Source: Winogradskyella helgolandensis (GTDB lineage: Bacteria; Bacteroidota; Bacteroidia; Flavobacteriales; Flavobacteriaceae). Taken from it: 64,000 bases of DNA. Position 1 is the first letter of the stretch; each line of letters starts with the position of its first letter. The notes beneath the pieces are model-generated. The model saw only the letters and a list, made by a program, of their open reading frames with translations, did not search any database and was not told the DNA's origin. Both the position numbers and the translations under genes were made by a program. The DNA is taken from contig NZ_JABFHO010000001.1 in the NCBI RefSeq assembly GCF_013404085.1, positions 3,173,001 to 3,237,000 on the forward strand, read 5' to 3'. Below, piece after piece: positions 36,547-45,736 of this stretch.

Positions 36547-39500
36547 CTAGTTCTTTATAAACTTTTTAGTCGATTTCAAATCGCCATTTTGAATTTCCAA
36601 GAAATAAACTCCTTTAGTTAAACTTGAAACATCTAAGCTATATTCCAAATTAGACAATTTAATTTCTTTCAAGATTCTACCATTAATATCTACGACAGTC
36701 AGAAAATCAATGATTTGACTAGCTGTAATTTCTAATTTATTTTTTACAGGATTTGGAAATACCTGAATAGCTTGCGCATTAAACTCATCTACACTTAAAG
36801 ATTCTACAATTTCCGTACTTACTGTATTTGTTATTATGGCAGGATTAAAATCGAAGAATATATCTGCTGTTCCACTTATGATGTCTCCAACTTCTACATC
36901 ACTTTTAGGCTTGATTTTGTAAGCGATGTAACCATGAGAGTTGGGCTCATCATTAGTGCTATCTGCTAAGTTAATGTTATTGAATATAAAACTCACATCG
37001 GTTTCGTTCATAATCTCTACACGACCTGTATGACTTAAACTCTCCAATTGCATGGTTGTCCAATCTAATTTAGGATCTAATACATGATCTACTCTTGCAT
37101 TAATAGCACTTGCGGTTCCTGTATTTTGAAAACGAATTAAATAGTGTAAATATTTGTCTGCTTCTTCAATAGTAATTTCTTCCCCTTCTAAAACTGTGAT
37201 GTCGTTGGGATCGTAAGAACCAATAACGGTTTGCTCTAAAGTGAATATATTATCTTCTTCTGTTTCGTCGCCAGAAACTGGGTTTATGGTTGCTGTTGCC
37301 ACAAGTATATCATTTATGTTTGTGGTTGGTAGTGCAAAAATATTGAATTCTAAATCTATGGTTCTTGTCTCAAAAGGATTTAGGTTATTAAAATCAAAAG
37401 TTAATGTGTTTGCTGTTTGGGATTCTATGGTTTCGCTTGCGTTTAAGAGATTTAATTTTGAATTATCGAACTCAAATGAAACTGAACCGCTTAGTTGGGT
37501 TGTACCTATGTTATTGTAAACTATTTGGTAGGTGGTGTTGAAGCCTGGTCTTGGATCGTTTTGTGATGGGTAAATTGTGATGTTCAAGTCGCTGACTGCA
37601 CCAATTGGTTCAATACAGAAATTAATAATTTCAGTGTTGCCGACATTTATAAAGTTTGAAACTTGTGAAACAGGATTCGAAATGTAGTAATTAGGTAACG
37701 TTGAAGCAACTTCAGTAATATACTCTCCCTCACTTGGAAACAATTGATAATTTCCGTTGTCAATAGTAAATGTTGCAAGTATCTCAGCATTGCTTGATGA
37801 AGAAATAAGTATATTCTTAAGAAAAGAATCCTCTTCCGAACAACCATCTGAATTTGCATCCATTTGCATGGAACCGTTTATTTCATTTGCTGTAAAACCA
37901 TTATTCTTCAACCAAAAGAATTTTTCATGCCCTTGTACAAAAATGTCTAAATTTCCATCATTATTAAAATCGGAGCTTAAAGCAATATTACTGAAACTCT
38001 CTGTTATTGGTTGAAACACACCAAAAACTCCTTGAGTATCGATATTTTCATACCAACCAAAATTGGAAGGGTTGCCAGCTAAAAGCGCTACATCAATATC
38101 ACCATCATTATCAAAATCCCCTGATGTTATAGAACGTGTTACGTTGTTACCTTCTTGAGAGATTTCATGAATTGCCCAAAAAAATGGTTGATTAGAATTA
38201 TTCTCTAACCAAATAGGATTTAAATCCCCTAATATGATATCCATATCACCATCGTTATCCATATCGTTAATTTCAAAATTTTTACAATCGTTATCTAAAT
38301 CCTCAATAACAGGTCCATTAAAAAACAAAAATTCTCCCTCATAATTGTAAGATACTAATATTTCATTTTCTTTACATGAAACAACATCTTTATAACCATC
38401 ACCATTTATATCAAAGGCTAATACAAATGAGAACCCATCATAATTATCTGATGCACCTATAATTTGCTGTGGACCAAATGTACCGACAGCATTTAAGTTT
38501 TCGAACCAAGATACATTTCGACCTCCACTTAAAGTTGTACCATTATTAAAACTAGCAAGAACATCTAAATCACCATCATTATCCAAGTCTGCTAAATCGA
38601 CAGATGTCGCAGCGTGATATTGTTGTGTGTAAATAATTGATTCATTTTCAAATGTACCTTGACCATCAATATTTTCTAATAGAATAATTTTATTGTGGTG
38701 AGAAATAATTAAATCAGAATCGCCATCGGTATCAACATCGCCAAAGACAAAATCATATTCCGTAGAAGTACTACCTAATTGAAATATAAAATTCTGCTCT
38801 CCTAAGAACTCACCATTTGAGTTTTGGTACCAATATATAGAACCGTAATATTCACATACAACATCTAAAAAACCATCGTCATTTATATCTTCAACGTATA
38901 CTTCGCTTTCAAAAGTTTCAATGAATGCATCACCAATTAAATGTTCATCACTAAAGTTTTCTAAATTATTTAAATTTTCATTCCAAGAAAGTTTATTTGA
39001 CGATATTGAAAAGACGTCTAAATCTCCATCGTCATCAATATCAGAAACACCAATATGCGATATGTTGGTCAAATTCTCTGAAACAATTTGCGGATAAGAA
39101 AAAATTCCATTACCGTCAATATTTTTTAATAATAAAATATTACTATCATTTTTCGTAGCCAATAAAATATCCATATCGTTATCACTATCTACATCGATAA
39201 CACATACTGATATCGCGCCATCAGCTTCATTTGTGATTATTATTTCATCTCCAAAATCACCTTCACCATCAAGTCCTTCAAACCAAGCTAACTTATCATC
39301 AAACTCTGAGGCTGATACTATATCTATAAATCCATCACTATTAATATCTGCAGCATAAACCGAACTAACAGCACTTGTGTTGCTTGAAATTATATTTTGA
39401 CTTCCAAATAATCCTAGACCATTGGTGTTTTCATACCAAGATATTGAATTATCTAAAGACGAAGATGTTAAAACATCAAAATCGTTATCACTATCTATAT

Positions 39501-40086
39501 CACTAAAGAATATTGAAGTTACATTACCAGAATTAATCGAAATAATTTGCTCAGATCCAAATTCACCTAGTCCATTAATATTTTCATACCAACTAAGTTT
39601 ACCGTTTGATGAAGATGCAGAGATTATATCAGCGTCACCATCATCATCTATATCAAACGTATAAAGCAATTTTACATTAGGTGCTGAACTAACAGTCTGC
39701 TGACTTCCAAAACTACCAAGACCATCAGTGTTTTCGTACCAAGAAATTGTAGCATTATTCCTCGACGAAACAACTAAATCACTATCTCCATCTCCATCTA
39801 TATCTTTAACGCTTAGACATGTACGATCAGAACCTCCTTCATAATTTAGAATAGTTGTTTTTAACTGAAAGTCATTGTTGATGTTCATAAACCATGAAAC
39901 TTCGCCTAAATAGGATGAAGAAATCATATCCAAATTTCCATCACCATTAATATCTGCTGAAACTAAAGAATAAGGTTGTTCAATAGCATTAGAATTATCG
40001 TCAATCATAATTTCCTCAAACCCAATCTGCCCAAAGCCAAACTGCAAACAAAAAACCAAAATAACCGTAACGTAAACCTGTTTCAT
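36547..40086 (-). CDS. T9SS FG-GAP/VCBS-repeat surface protein (paralogue B)
   Basis: Protein of 1179 residues with a signal peptide (MKQVYVTVILVFCLQFGFGQ). The FG-GAP repeats are regular (DINGDGNLDMISSSYLGEVS, DIDGDGDSDLVVSS, DIDDDGDADIISASSS) with WYENTNGLG motifs between them. The C-terminal conserved domain (SYDPNDITVLEGEEITIEEA, YLIRFQNTGTASAINARVDH, IFFDFNPAIITNTV) and the sorting domain (VFPNPVKNKLEIT, SLTKGVYFLEIQNG, KKFIKN) are nearly the same as in the downstream paralogue. The C-terminal third is far better conserved between the two than the repeats. Each gene has its own terminator. Confidence 0.9.
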   Translation of the reverse strand: MKQVYVTVILVFCLQFGFGQIGFEEIMIDDNSNAIEQPYSLVSADINGDGNLDMISSSYLGEVSWFMNINNDFQLKTTILNYEGGSDRTCLSVKDIDGDGDSDLVVSSRNNATISWYENTDGLGSFGSQQTVSSAPNVKLLYTFDIDDDGDADIISASSSNGKLSWYENINGLGEFGSEQIISINSGNVTSIFFSDIDSDNDFDVLTSSSLDNSISWYENTNGLGLFGSQNIISSNTSAVSSVYAADINSDGFIDIVSASEFDDKLAWFEGLDGEGDFGDEIIITNEADGAISVCVIDVDSDNDMDILLATKNDSNILLLKNIDGNGIFSYPQIVSENLTNISHIGVSDIDDDGDLDVFSISSNKLSWNENLNNLENFSDEHLIGDAFIETFESEVYVEDINDDGFLDVVCEYYGSIYWYQNSNGEFLGEQNFIFQLGSTSTEYDFVFGDVDTDGDSDLIISHHNKIILLENIDGQGTFENESIIYTQQYHAATSVDLADLDNDGDLDVLASFNNGTTLSGGRNVSWFENLNAVGTFGPQQIIGASDNYDGFSFVLAFDINGDGYKDVVSCKENEILVSYNYEGEFLFFNGPVIEDLDNDCKNFEINDMDNDGDMDIILGDLNPIWLENNSNQPFFWAIHEISQEGNNVTRSITSGDFDNDGDIDVALLAGNPSNFGWYENIDTQGVFGVFQPITESFSNIALSSDFNNDGNLDIFVQGHEKFFWLKNNGFTANEINGSMQMDANSDGCSEEDSFLKNILISSSSNAEILATFTIDNGNYQLFPSEGEYITEVASTLPNYYISNPVSQVSNFINVGNTEIINFCIEPIGAVSDLNITIYPSQNDPRPGFNTTYQIVYNNIGTTQLSGSVSFEFDNSKLNLLNASETIESQTANTLTFDFNNLNPFETRTIDLEFNIFALPTTNINDILVATATINPVSGDETEEDNIFTLEQTVIGSYDPNDITVLEGEEITIEEADKYLHYLIRFQNTGTASAINARVDHVLDPKLDWTTMQLESLSHTGRVEIMNETDVSFIFNNINLADSTNDEPNSHGYIAYKIKPKSDVEVGDIISGTADIFFDFNPAIITNTVSTEIVESLSVDEFNAQAIQVFPNPVKNKLEITASQIIDFLTVVDINGRILKEIKLSNLEYSLDVSSLTKGVYFLEIQNGDLKSTKKFIKN

Positions 40087-40092
40087 ATACTA

Positions 40093-40110
40093 GATTATAA
40101 ATTTATAATC
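40093..40110. repeat. 18-bp perfect AT-rich palindrome
   Basis: GATTATAAATTTATAATC is a perfect palindrome lying between the stop of the YheT-type hydrolase gene (40117) and the ATG of FG-GAP paralogue B (40086). It has no T-run. It could be an operator for the FG-GAP gene or a weak transcript end; neither is proven. Confidence 0.4.
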
Positions 40111-40116
40111 GGCAAA

Positions 40117-41085
40117 TTAACACTTTTTAACATTTCCTACAAAATCCAAAGCACGCTGTTCATTATAATACACATTCCCCTTCCCAATAAACCCAACATG
40201 ACCTCCATACTTCGGCATTTCTAAAAACAGGTTAGGATTATGCTTCGCTTCTTTTACAGGATAACATTCTGCCGATAAAAAGGAATCATTAAGTGCGTTG
40301 ATAATTAAAGAAGGTACTTTAATATTTGGAAGAAATTGTAGACAACTCGCTTTCTCATAATAATCAAAAGCATCCTTAAATCCATGTGCTTTTGACGTAT
40401 ATACATGATCAAAATCTATTAAAGTTTTAATTGAATCAAAGTCTGCAACTGATATATTATTAGGGAATTGCTCTAATTTCGGTTTCAACTTATCTTTTAA
40501 ATGCGCTAAAAATCGAATAGCGTAATGTTTGTTTTTTAAACTTAATAATTCACCACATGATCCTTTTAAATCACAAGGTGTAGACACCGCAATAACAGAC
40601 TTTAATTCCGTTGGAAGCTCCCTTCCTTCACCCACATATTTCAAAACCATATTAGCCCCTAAGCTTATGCCTTTAATATAGATTTCATCATATTGTCCTT
40701 TTGATAACACATGCTTTACCGTAGCATCTAAATCTTCAGTTGCACCAGAATGATAACTCCGAAATAACAAATTGGGATCACCACTACAGCCTCTAAAATT
40801 TACCGCAACAGCATCGATGCCATTGTTATTAAAGTTTTTTGCTGTTCCTGTTATATAAGGTCGTTGCGCATTACCTTCTAAACCATGAAGAAGAATAATG
40901 ATTTTATTCGATTTTTGTTTCGCGTAGCTCCAATCTAAATCTAAGAAGTCGATATCTGGTAGCGTAATTCGTTCTCTAGTTTGCTCTACTCCGTCAACTT
41001 TTCGAGCTAAACCAGAAAAAACGGTGGACACAAAACTTTTTTTTGCCCAGAATGGTGGTTTGTAGGTGGATTCTATTACTGGCAT
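40117..41085 (-). CDS. YheT-family alpha/beta hydrolase
   Basis: Protein of 322 residues. The N-terminus MPVIESTYKPPFWAKKSFVS and IILLHGLEGNAQRPYI, VAVNFRGCSGDPN are typical of the YheT/ABHD1-3 group. The nucleophile elbow is GISLGAN (Ser near residue 143), the acid is in NALNDSFLSAECYP and the histidine in KYGGHVGFIGKG, so the triad is complete. Homologues are esterases or lipases acting on short acyl or phospholipid substrates; the physiological substrate is not known. No signal peptide, so cytoplasmic. A large palindromic repeat lies just upstream. Confidence 0.9.
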   Translation of the reverse strand: MPVIESTYKPPFWAKKSFVSTVFSGLARKVDGVEQTRERITLPDIDFLDLDWSYAKQKSNKIIILLHGLEGNAQRPYITGTAKNFNNNGIDAVAVNFRGCSGDPNLLFRSYHSGATEDLDATVKHVLSKGQYDEIYIKGISLGANMVLKYVGEGRELPTELKSVIAVSTPCDLKGSCGELLSLKNKHYAIRFLAHLKDKLKPKLEQFPNNISVADFDSIKTLIDFDHVYTSKAHGFKDAFDYYEKASCLQFLPNIKVPSLIINALNDSFLSAECYPVKEAKHNPNLFLEMPKYGGHVGFIGKGNVYYNEQRALDFVGNVKKC

Positions 41086-41132
41086 TTTCAGTATTCTGTA
41101 TTTAGTTTTTTAATCGGGTAATCATGTTAAAC

Positions 41133-41246
41133 GTCAGTTCGAGTGAAATTGATTTTTTTCAATTTTGTATCGAGAACTTTTTAAAGCATTAATTACTAAA
41201 AACTTCTCGATACAATTTCTCATGCTTCGAAATCACTCGAAGTGAC
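41133..41246. repeat. 114-bp imperfect palindromic dispersed repeat
   Basis: Outer arms gtcagttcgagtga (41133-41146) and tcactcgaagtgac (41233-41246) pair at 13 of 14 positions. Inner arms ttgtatcgagaacttttt (41165-41182) and aaaaacttctcgatacaa (41198-41215) pair at 17 of 18. The element fills the gap between the YheT start and the CocE-type hydrolase stop and can form a long hairpin. Its GTCA...TCGAGTGA ends resemble dispersed repeats I know from many Flavobacteriaceae genomes. It may be a non-autonomous MITE/REP-like unit and may also insulate transcripts. Confidence 0.8.
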
Positions 41247-41269
41247 AACTCTGATGTGATTGTTATATA

Positions 41270-43153
41270 TTATTTAAGCACAGTAAACTCAATAGATGAG
41301 TCATTATACACTTTATGGGTTTGCTTTTGAAAATCACTTGCCTTCGCTTCAAAAATATTCTCTACGTACGTCTGTGGATTCGCATCGATATACGGGAAGA
41401 ATGTACTCTGTACTTGTACCTGAATTTTATGACCTTTTTTAAAGGTATGAAACACATCTTGCAACTTTAAGTTAATCGCTGTTTTTTGATTTGGCACAAA
41501 AGGTTCTGGTTCTGACATACTATTTCTAAAACGTCCTCGTAGCACTTCACTTCGCACCATCATGTGGTAATTGCTTAGTTTTAAGTGATCTTGAACATCG
41601 TCTGTGTTTTCAGTATCTGCAGGAAATACATCAATCACTTTTACAATCCAATCGGCTGCTGTTCCTGTTGTTGACACCTTCAATTTTGCTAAAATATCAC
41701 CAGTTAACGTGATATCTCCGTCTAATATTTCAGTTTCAAAGGTTAACACATCTGGACGTCTTGAGGCAAAACGTTGATCGTCTGTCATGAATTTACGTGG
41801 TGTAAATCCAACACCTATATCTTCCGTATATGGCACTGGTTTCATTGGGTCGCTAATAAAATCTGACGTTGCCAGCATACGATTCGCTTGTTTTGTTAAA
41901 CGTTCGTATGGTTGCATAAAGAAATCTTCTTTTGTTGTGTTTTCTGGTGGCCAAGTTTCAAACGACTGCCATTCTTTTGTACCTGTATTAAACATGTGTG
42001 CTTCAGCTAAACTAGTATCACCATTAGCTTCACCTTTTAAATAATGATTAAAGAATTTGGTTTCAATATTTTTTTGAAAATAATCTGAAATACTATCACC
42101 AAAATGAATGTTTCCTACCACTTGTCTGTCGTTATTTCTAGCCCAATCCCCATGACTCCAAGGTCCAAATACAACCGTATTGTAATTATCGCTATTAGCT
42201 TCAATACTTTTATAAGTATTAAATGGTCCATATAAATCTTCAGCATCAAATAATCCTCCGACAATCATAGTGGCTGGCTTAATGTCTTTTAAATGTTGAA
42301 TAATGCCTCTAGATTGCCAAAATTCATCATAAGTCACATGTGTTTTCAGTTGCTCCATAAACACATTGGTACTATCGTAGTACTTATCTAATTTACTTAA
42401 TGGCATGTGATCTAAGAAAAACTGATGTTGATCTTCGGTTTCAAAATCAGGTAACGTATACCATGATTCTGTAGTTGGCTCCGTTTTCATATTACCAAAT
42501 AAACCGGTTGCTCTCCAATAGCTTAACATGTATGCACCATTATGAATAAAATCATCAAAAAAGAAATCGCCAATACAGGCTTGTGGCGAAACCGCTTTTA
42601 AAGCAGGATGCGCATCTAAAAGCGAATAAGTGGCATAGAATCCTGGGTACGAAATTCCGTAAGTCCCAACATTACCATTATTATGCGCTACATTATTTAC
42701 TAACCATTCAATAGTATCGTAAGTATCACTAGCCTCATCAAATTGTTTTCCTGTTTTATTCGGAATGTATGCACGCATGTTATCGTAAACCCCTTCACTA
42801 TTCCAACGACCTCGCACATCTTGATACACCATAATATTTCCTTCTTCCATCAGGTATTTATTGGGACCTATTTTGGTTTTGAATTCATTTTCCCCGTAAG
42901 GCCTAGAGCTGTATGGCGTTCGCATCATTAGCATTGGATACGTTTTTGTGGTATCTTTTGGAGTATAAATGGTGGTGTGCAGTTTTATACCATCGCGCAT
43001 GCCAATCATCACTTCTTTTTTGGTATAATTATCTTTTGCAAATGTCTCTTCAGATTGATCAACTTCTGAAGTTGCAATCGCTTGATGCTTGGTTTCACTA
43101 CAGCTAGATAATCCTACGACAAATAAGACGATAAAAAGACAATGCTTAATCAT
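41270..43153 (-). CDS. CocE/NonD family hydrolase (X-Pro dipeptidyl-peptidase-like), lipoprotein
   Basis: Protein of 627 residues with a lipoprotein signal (LFIVLFVVGLSSCSE), cysteine 18. Residues about 45-330 form the alpha/beta-hydrolase domain: MIGMRDGIKLHTTIYTPKD, VYQDVRGRWNSEG and the nucleophile motif GTYGISYPGFYATY (Ser near residue 172), with GGLFDAEDLYGPF and FGPWSHGDW supplying the acid and histidine. The C-terminal jelly-roll (ADWIVKVIDVFP, GHKIQVQVQSTFFPYIDANP) is usual for this family. Members include alpha-amino-acid ester hydrolases and glutaryl-7-ACA acylases; a periplasmic or surface ester/amide hydrolase is the safe call. Confidence 0.93.
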   Translation of the reverse strand: MIKHCLFIVLFVVGLSSCSETKHQAIATSEVDQSEETFAKDNYTKKEVMIGMRDGIKLHTTIYTPKDTTKTYPMLMMRTPYSSRPYGENEFKTKIGPNKYLMEEGNIMVYQDVRGRWNSEGVYDNMRAYIPNKTGKQFDEASDTYDTIEWLVNNVAHNNGNVGTYGISYPGFYATYSLLDAHPALKAVSPQACIGDFFFDDFIHNGAYMLSYWRATGLFGNMKTEPTTESWYTLPDFETEDQHQFFLDHMPLSKLDKYYDSTNVFMEQLKTHVTYDEFWQSRGIIQHLKDIKPATMIVGGLFDAEDLYGPFNTYKSIEANSDNYNTVVFGPWSHGDWARNNDRQVVGNIHFGDSISDYFQKNIETKFFNHYLKGEANGDTSLAEAHMFNTGTKEWQSFETWPPENTTKEDFFMQPYERLTKQANRMLATSDFISDPMKPVPYTEDIGVGFTPRKFMTDDQRFASRRPDVLTFETEILDGDITLTGDILAKLKVSTTGTAADWIVKVIDVFPADTENTDDVQDHLKLSNYHMMVRSEVLRGRFRNSMSEPEPFVPNQKTAINLKLQDVFHTFKKGHKIQVQVQSTFFPYIDANPQTYVENIFEAKASDFQKQTHKVYNDSSIEFTVLK

Positions 43154-43231
43154 ATGTTTAATAATTTAAAGGTTAAAAGATGACTTAAAAAAAACGACTC
43201 TATACCAAACCAGTATGTCAACTTCAACTAG

Positions 43232-45682
43232 TTATTGTTTAATAAATTTTAATGTTTGTAATTGCTCTCCTGATTTAATTTCAACAAAATATAAACCCGA
43301 ATTATATTCAGATACATCTAATGAAGCAAAAGTGTCGCGCGAGGTAAACGATGTAAGCGCTCTTCCATTTACATCTACAATAGTAAGTTCGCTATGGTGT
43401 TGCAATCCTTCAATAAGAACTTCTGATGTTGCAGGATTAGGATATAACTTTACTGAAAGATATTCTGAATCGTCAATAGACAAGGCATTTCCCGTAAACA
43501 CTATTCTATTAATTACTGCACCATCACCTCCAATTGGCGTGAATGAAAAATAATCTTTAGTGCGTCCAACATGTTGCAGCTCAAAGGTTATATCACCTCC
43601 CAAATACGAATCTAAATCCACACTCACCGTAGTTAAAGGATCTTGATATCTTGTAGTAGGATTATAACTAGGACCATATTGTTCTCCATTAATGAGGATT
43701 CTAAACCATGAATTTGAAGGGGTAGAACTATAATGATGTAATTGATTGAATGTAATATCTACATTACCGTCGGAAAGATGAGCTCCATCGATTTTAAACT
43801 TTAAACCTGTTAAAAAATCCTTATTCTCATTCCATGCTTGAGTTTCCGTTGTAGCATCTCCTCCAACCCACTCTGCATTTGAGTCGCGTTGATGAAGCAC
43901 TAATCGATCATAAACAGAATAATTTACAAATTCTAATTTAGAAGATTCGCTATGCATTACAGAAAACAAGTTAGTTTCTAATACGGCTTCATCATTAAAA
44001 TAATTATCGTAACCTGGTTCTAAATATTCAGGATCAGTGGACGCATATATTTTTGACCAAGGTGAATGGGACGTCTCACAACTATTACGAACAAAAAGCT
44101 TATACGATGTCGCTGCTGGTAATTCTGAAAACATATAGCTTTCCGTATCCGCAGGCATATAATCTACACTGGGATTTTCTTCAAATTCTGCGGCAACCAC
44201 TTCATAGGCGCCAACAGCAGTGGCATCCCAATTTAACGCAATACTATTATTACTACTTACTGATGCTATATTAGTGATGACTTCGCAATCATTTTCTAAT
44301 ACTTGAATATTATCTAAATACGTTTTTCTAGTTGTAGATTTACTTACATTTTCAAGCTTAATAGTAATCAGTTCGCCAACAAATTGGGACAAATCTATTG
44401 AAGCGGTTTTAAAATCATTATCATCATAAGCTGCATTATAAATAAAATCTTCCGCAACACCTGTGTAAACATTATCATCGGCATAGGCTTTTATTTTTAC
44501 GCGTAAATACGCTTCAGCAGTTTGATTAATATCAAATTTAAGTATAGGATGGATTGCATTTTGAGTAAGATCGACATCTATTGAAAACGTTCTGATAAAA
44601 TCTTGATTTTCTTCAAACGGATCACCGTAATCAACATAGTTCAGAAATTGTGGATAACCAGGACCATTGAGCATTAATCCCAAACTACTCTCATTGGCAG
44701 CTTCTGCATTAATCTCTACTCCGTAATTCGGTATTGAATAATCGCGTGCAAAATCAGATTCAAAATCAATAGTATACGGTAAACTTAAGGCATTTGGTCT
44801 GGTTTTAAAATAATAACTACGGTAACCTGACGTCACACCAAAAGCATCACAGTCTGTTTTTACATTGACATAATAATCTTGTGAAGGCAACAGGTCAGAC
44901 ACTGAAAATGTAAGATCATTGGTTACAGTATACGATTCAGGAATATCCTCACCAGCTTCAGTAATGACATATCTGTAATGATTTGCTTCTGTATTTTCGT
45001 TAAGCGTGAATTCTGCCGTGGTATTTGTAACGTTGTCTATACTTGCAACAGAACTGGTTTGACAGACTTGCAAGTTACCATCGAAACGCGTTTTTGCGAA
45101 TGAATTTTGATACAACACTGAGGTTGATGTAGAACCATCGTCAAAAGCTTCTGTAATACTAACTCTACTTCGGGTTGGTGGATTATTAAAATTTTCCGTG
45201 CCTTGCCACCCAAATAAAGCACTCGAAGATTGTCCAGGATTTACATCCTCAACATCAATTACTAAATTATCGATGCCATTGTAGTTAAAAGACTCATCAA
45301 AAATGAGAATAAACTCATAAGCATTAGCGTAATACGTTGTAATTCCGATTTCGGTTAAATCTTCATCAGGAATAAATCCATCTCCAGATTCAAATTCTTC
45401 TTTGGTTGTATGACCAATTTTAAAAATCAAATTGGTATTTGGCGTTGGTGACGTCGTTGTGTTTGAAAACGCGGTAAAAAACCGTAATCCAGTAATCTCA
45501 CCATTAAATTTAATTTGCTCTGGATAATAAATGGTCTGCGTACGCGAAAATTTTGCTTGTGGTACATACGGTTGATTCGTATAGTCACCAGTACCACCGA
45601 CAGTGACGTAACTTGTAGTCCTTAGTTGTGCGTTGCTAATAGCTGCACATAACAAGGCAATGATTAAAAGAATATGTTTCAT
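43232..45682 (-). CDS. T9SS-secreted protein with FN3 and jelly-roll domains
   Basis: Protein of 816 residues with a signal peptide (MKHILLIIALLCAAISNAQ). The N-terminal beta domain (about 20-205) contains YYPEQIKFNGEITGLRFFTA and IDNLVIDVEDVNPGQSSSAL. FN3-like segments occur near residues 210-295 and 470-545 (ITNIASVSSNNSIALNWDAT ... SYKLFVRNSCETSHSPWSKI), with jelly-roll-like domains between and after them. The type A sorting domain at the end reads LYPNPATSEVLIEG ... YNSGLYFVEIKSG ... KFIKQ. No catalytic motif was recognised. It lies between adenine deaminase and the CocE-type hydrolase on the same strand, with room for its own promoter. Confidence 0.87.
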   Translation of the reverse strand: MKHILLIIALLCAAISNAQLRTTSYVTVGGTGDYTNQPYVPQAKFSRTQTIYYPEQIKFNGEITGLRFFTAFSNTTTSPTPNTNLIFKIGHTTKEEFESGDGFIPDEDLTEIGITTYYANAYEFILIFDESFNYNGIDNLVIDVEDVNPGQSSSALFGWQGTENFNNPPTRSRVSITEAFDDGSTSTSVLYQNSFAKTRFDGNLQVCQTSSVASIDNVTNTTAEFTLNENTEANHYRYVITEAGEDIPESYTVTNDLTFSVSDLLPSQDYYVNVKTDCDAFGVTSGYRSYYFKTRPNALSLPYTIDFESDFARDYSIPNYGVEINAEAANESSLGLMLNGPGYPQFLNYVDYGDPFEENQDFIRTFSIDVDLTQNAIHPILKFDINQTAEAYLRVKIKAYADDNVYTGVAEDFIYNAAYDDNDFKTASIDLSQFVGELITIKLENVSKSTTRKTYLDNIQVLENDCEVITNIASVSSNNSIALNWDATAVGAYEVVAAEFEENPSVDYMPADTESYMFSELPAATSYKLFVRNSCETSHSPWSKIYASTDPEYLEPGYDNYFNDEAVLETNLFSVMHSESSKLEFVNYSVYDRLVLHQRDSNAEWVGGDATTETQAWNENKDFLTGLKFKIDGAHLSDGNVDITFNQLHHYSSTPSNSWFRILINGEQYGPSYNPTTRYQDPLTTVSVDLDSYLGGDITFELQHVGRTKDYFSFTPIGGDGAVINRIVFTGNALSIDDSEYLSVKLYPNPATSEVLIEGLQHHSELTIVDVNGRALTSFTSRDTFASLDVSEYNSGLYFVEIKSGEQLQTLKFIKQ

Positions 45683-45736
45683 GATTGATGATTTTGGCGC
45701 AATTTAATAACTTAAATAAGGTAAAATTGTTAAAAT

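Noticed and set aside
32714..40086. DNA-level tandem repeats in the FG-GAP genes
   Set aside because: The periodicity is explained by protein repeats (DxDGDGDxD loops); not an independent DNA element.
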